Assembly: GCF_001653235.2 (NCBI RefSeq)
Contig: NC_035791.1
Location: forward strand, 2,046,001-2,110,000
From: Pochonia chlamydosporia 170
Taxonomy: Eukaryota > Ascomycota > Sordariomycetes > Hypocreales > Clavicipitaceae
Direction of reading: 5' to 3'
DNA: 64,000 nt
The stretch's first letter is position 1. Every line of letters starts with the position of its first letter. A model generated the notes under the pieces. It worked only from the letters and a program-made list of their open reading frames with translations. It made no database searches and was not told where the DNA came from. The position numbers and the translations under genes are program-made. Below are positions 61,116 to 64,000 of the stretch, in pieces.

Positions 61116-63055
61116 ATCTGAGACGGCGGACCAATTGTTACGTATACAATGATGAATCAATCGTAATACGTACGTGGTCCCAGTTTCAGATTTGGCTTGC
61201 GACAACAAAGACAGACTTGTTATTTGGCATCGGGATTCGCCACGAGCTGGTTGTCGCGAGGTTGCGCATTTTCACATGCTACTCTTCCATTCTCTCCCAA
61301 CAAAACTTTTTTGAATCAGTTACCTTTTTTGTGACCCCTGTAGATGTGCTCCATGGAGCAATCACAGGTTAGGCAAACCAATTGAATCGTGGCCTGCATG
61401 CTATTTGTATGCAGGCATCTCATCTGACGAGACATCAAGCTTTTTTTGCAAAATCTGTGACATGGACTCCATGTGTGGGCCTGCGTTGAATCCCATGACC
61501 CCAAGACCAAGACCTAACCCCGAAACCCTTTCCCAAGCAACTAAGTCAAGCGTCCTGGGGAACTAGCGCTACTGGGACTGTAATATGGGGAAGAGATGGG
61601 GGGACTACTAGGCTAGATCTGTGAGATGATTTTCATGTTAGACTTGATTACTAGTGCATGACATGTGAAGCTGGTGTTGGGGGGAGGGGATTAGGTGGGT
61701 TGCTGGTTCGTTGATGTCGTAATTAAAAGGCTGGCTGGAGATAGACATCCAAGTCCAGGTGGTAAGTTGGGGTGAGTGGCATCGGCATCGGGAATTGCAA
61801 AGTTGGATTGCGTCTCGAGGCTGGGTGTTGCTGCTTATAGCTGCCACTGACCACTGGCACATCCCGGACATCATCTGCAGTTGCAGCTAGCAAAAGCATC
61901 ATGATATACGCAGCCTGTGTTTTAATAACCGGCCTGACGGAATTGGGTAGAAGAAAGATTGAGTCAAGTGTACGACGGCCCGCCTCTAGGGTAGCAAAGT
62001 CGTTCGCTCAAAAGACCAAAGGCAGCAAGATGGAGACTCAATCCGGATTCCAGCCACAGACACTATGTTGACTATCGAAGGAGATGAGACGATCAAGATG
62101 TCTCAGCTAGGGCGAACCAAGCATCCAAGCCCAAGCCATGGGCCCAGCCATCGAACTGGAGTTGCCGTGGAGTATGGAGAACTCCGTAGAAAGGAAATGG
62201 ATGCGAAGAAGGGTGGCATTTCGGGGCGGCAGAAGGCCAGAGAGTCCGAAATGGGCCAGTGAGCGACAGTGCAATAGTCAAATCGGGGACCACATCTGGG
62301 CCACAACTGTGCAATGGTCTCTGGGAATTACGTTGAAGAAGAATGGTCGGTGGGTGGATGTGTGGATAGTTCCGTTGCTCAACTTGAACCAACAAAGACG
62401 ATTGACGTTTTGGGCCGTGGAACCAGTTGACCTCTTTGGCTCGTCACTGGCGTTCTGGTCGCCGCTCCCCGCGGACCGGAGCAGCGGCGCAATTTTGACG
62501 CTCCGCCCCCGCTCCTCCTGTGTCGCTTCAGCCAGTCGCATTGACTGCCGTTCAAAGTTGGGCCTCCGGACCTGAGCAGATGTCGATTTTGGATGCAGAA
62601 ACACAAGCACAAGTCCAATGGCGCGTACGTGGACCATGGACCCGTTTCATCAACTCTTGTCCTGATCTGACCTGACCCAGGATGGCATGGCATGGCATGG
62701 GTTGGCATGGGGCAGCCTGGTGGTCCTCGACGTCAACTGAAATTATTGAGTCGCATGTGCTTCTTCGATGTCATGTCATGTCTAGTCTGTCATGCGGGGG
62801 ACCTCGTCTGGAGTTTTATTTACTTGACCCCTTTGACATCCTCTCCATTCCTTCCCTCCCTCTCCCCATAGACTTGAGATCCATCTTTTGAGAGTTGATG
62901 TTCAAGGACATGATGCACCGGTGACAACCACACAAACTGGTTTACCGACTTACACATTCAGACATCAGTGTCCCGCGTCCAGACCAAAAGTCTCAGCCTC
63001 AACCTCTTCTCCCGTCCTTCACATCACCAACCCTCACCCAATAAGAACGATCGCC
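61116..63055. other. Intergenic region between HEM1 and the Zn2Cys6 gene
   Basis: 1.94 kb, mostly upstream of the transcription-factor gene. Contains an AACTCCGTAG element (62180), a G-rich run at 61676-61689 and the GGCAT repeat below. Short open frames only. No gene seen. Confidence 0.55.
62682..62711. repeat. ATGGC pentamer repeat in the promoter of the Zn2Cys6 gene
   Basis: Three tandem ATGGC units, then an imperfect TTGGCATGGG. It contains several ATG triplets, but 345-370 bp before the annotated start, so it may be 5' leader or promoter. Like the GH1 repeat, a G/C/A pentamer near a gene start. Confidence 0.6.
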
Positions 63056-64000
63056 ATGCAAGCAACGCAAAAAGGCCCCAAGGCCTGCACTACCTGTGCC
63101 AAAGCCAAGGCTAGATGCATCCCCAGATCCGATGGTGGGGAGAAATGCGAGAGGTAAGCAAATCGCCTTATCTATATTTGTGTGCATTTGGGAGAACCAG
63201 GTTGGAGTCGAGAAGCTGTTCCTCTAGCTCTCTAGCTTCCTTCCTGTTTTGCCCTGATATCAAACCATCTATCAACCCGAGCCTCCGTTCGTACAGTTTG
63301 GAACCCCATTTGTCTGACTTAGTCCTCTTCACCACAACAGATGCCATCGGCTCAAAAAGGATTGCTTTTCCCGTCCGCCTGCCCCGCCGCGGGTCAAGAA
63401 GCGACCCAAGCGGTCGAGAGTCGCTGAGCTCGAGAAGAGGCTCAATGAGTTGTCTTCTCAGTTTGAGGGCGCTCAACCAAGCTCTGCTCGCAGCGTCTCG
63501 GCCGCGTCGCCACCTCAGCATGCGACCAAGGTTCCCGAGAAGCCTGACATGTACTCCTTTGAGCACCTGTTCCCGTCCCCTAGCCCTACCGGAGACGATG
63601 GCCACGAGGCCTCGGCATGGAGCCCCGAAGTCATGAAGGAGTTTGATTCGCCTTGGCCACTGCCTACGGAGAGTGAGATGCTCCTCATGGTGTATCGTGA
63701 GATGTTTGCCGATTATTTCCCTTTCGTTCTCATCCCTCGAGAGCTGTCGTCTGCGGATCTCCGCCTGCAGCGACCGTTCTTGTGGAAGGCTGTCATGGTG
63801 AGCGCTTGCATCTTCGATTCGACCAGACAGGTGAAGCTCGGGGAGGAACTTTTGGCGGATATTGGCAAGGCTTCTATTGTGGATGGAACGAGGAGCCTGG
63901 ATATGTTGCAGGCAGTGGAGCTATTGATTGGATGGTAAGTTTGCTGCATTTGCGGCGCGTTCGTTTCTTGTGGCTGTGGCTAATATGCATGGCTTCTTTT
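63056..64000 (+). CDS. Zn2Cys6 transcription factor, 5' part only
   Basis: Fungal binuclear zinc-cluster regulator, truncated by the window end. Exons 63056-63153 and 63341-63934, with a third exon beyond. The DNA-binding domain is split by the first intron: ACTTCAKAKARCIP in exon 1 and RCHRLKKDCF in exon 2, together giving the six cysteines in the order C-X2-C-X6-C-X11-C-X2-C-X6-C. A basic linker (RVKKRPKRSR) and a short coiled coil (VAELEKRLNELSSQF) follow, typical for dimer binding. The start of the fungal-specific regulatory domain is present (MLLMVYREMFADYFPFVLIP). Exon 2 ends at a good GTAAGT donor (63935). The regulated pathway cannot be inferred; the layout resembles War1-type regulators. 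Confidence 0.93.

Overview
This window is nuclear DNA of a filamentous ascomycete. Genes are split by short introns (about 50-100 nt) with GT...AG ends and CTAAC/CTGAC-like branch sites. Proteins are typical of Sordariomycetes: a Ste3-type pheromone receptor, a fungal TRK transporter, a DUF4203 membrane protein with a very long tail, a Zn2Cys6 regulator and an Erf4 subunit. The style fits Hypocreales, but that placement is inference. I see no prokaryotic, organellar or viral segment, no intact transposon, no CRISPR array, no rRNA and no tRNA that I could defend.

Layout. 1-12.3 kb: GH1 beta-glucosidase (-), GFA/CENP-V-type zinc protein (-), aldo-keto reductase (+), AMP-binding acyl-CoA ligase (-) and a VPS9-domain Rab5 exchange factor (+). 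12.8-25.5 kb: TRK potassium transporter (-), a fungal protein of unknown function (-), the TFIIH helicase Ssl2/XPB (-) and a small CHY-type zinc protein (+). 25.7-35.9 kb: 20S proteasome alpha4 (-), an Rch1/SLC10A7-like transporter (-), palmitoyltransferase subunit Erf4 (-) and a multi-pass membrane protein (+). 35.9-41 kb is a 5.1 kb gene-free stretch. 41-52 kb: DUF4203 membrane protein (+), Ste3-type receptor (-), mitochondrial SSB (+) and glutathione synthetase (-). 52.6-64 kb: a 1767-residue SNF2 ATPase (+), 5-aminolevulinate synthase (+) and a Zn2Cys6 transcription factor (+) cut by the window end.

The genes do not form an operon or a biosynthetic cluster. They are mostly conserved housekeeping functions (transcription/repair, protein turnover, haem and glutathione synthesis, mtDNA maintenance, ion transport, vesicle traffic, mating). 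I rebuilt gene models exon by exon; in every complete model the coding exons sum to a multiple of three. Several neighbours are divergent and share an upstream region (4.2-4.9, 8.0-10.0, 24.4-25.0, 31.9-34.3, 47.0-48.7 and 51.4-52.6 kb).

The least explained signals are in the non-coding DNA. A 9-mer, TACTCCGTA, recurs in gene-free stretches. Clusters of ACCAGAC lie upstream of four unrelated housekeeping genes. Short pentamer repeats sit near starts, and there is a GATA-containing hairpin. Splicing is also notable: a 7-nt internal exon in the proteasome gene and a start codon only 5 nt before an intron in the CHY gene. I found no clear undescribed multi-gene system.
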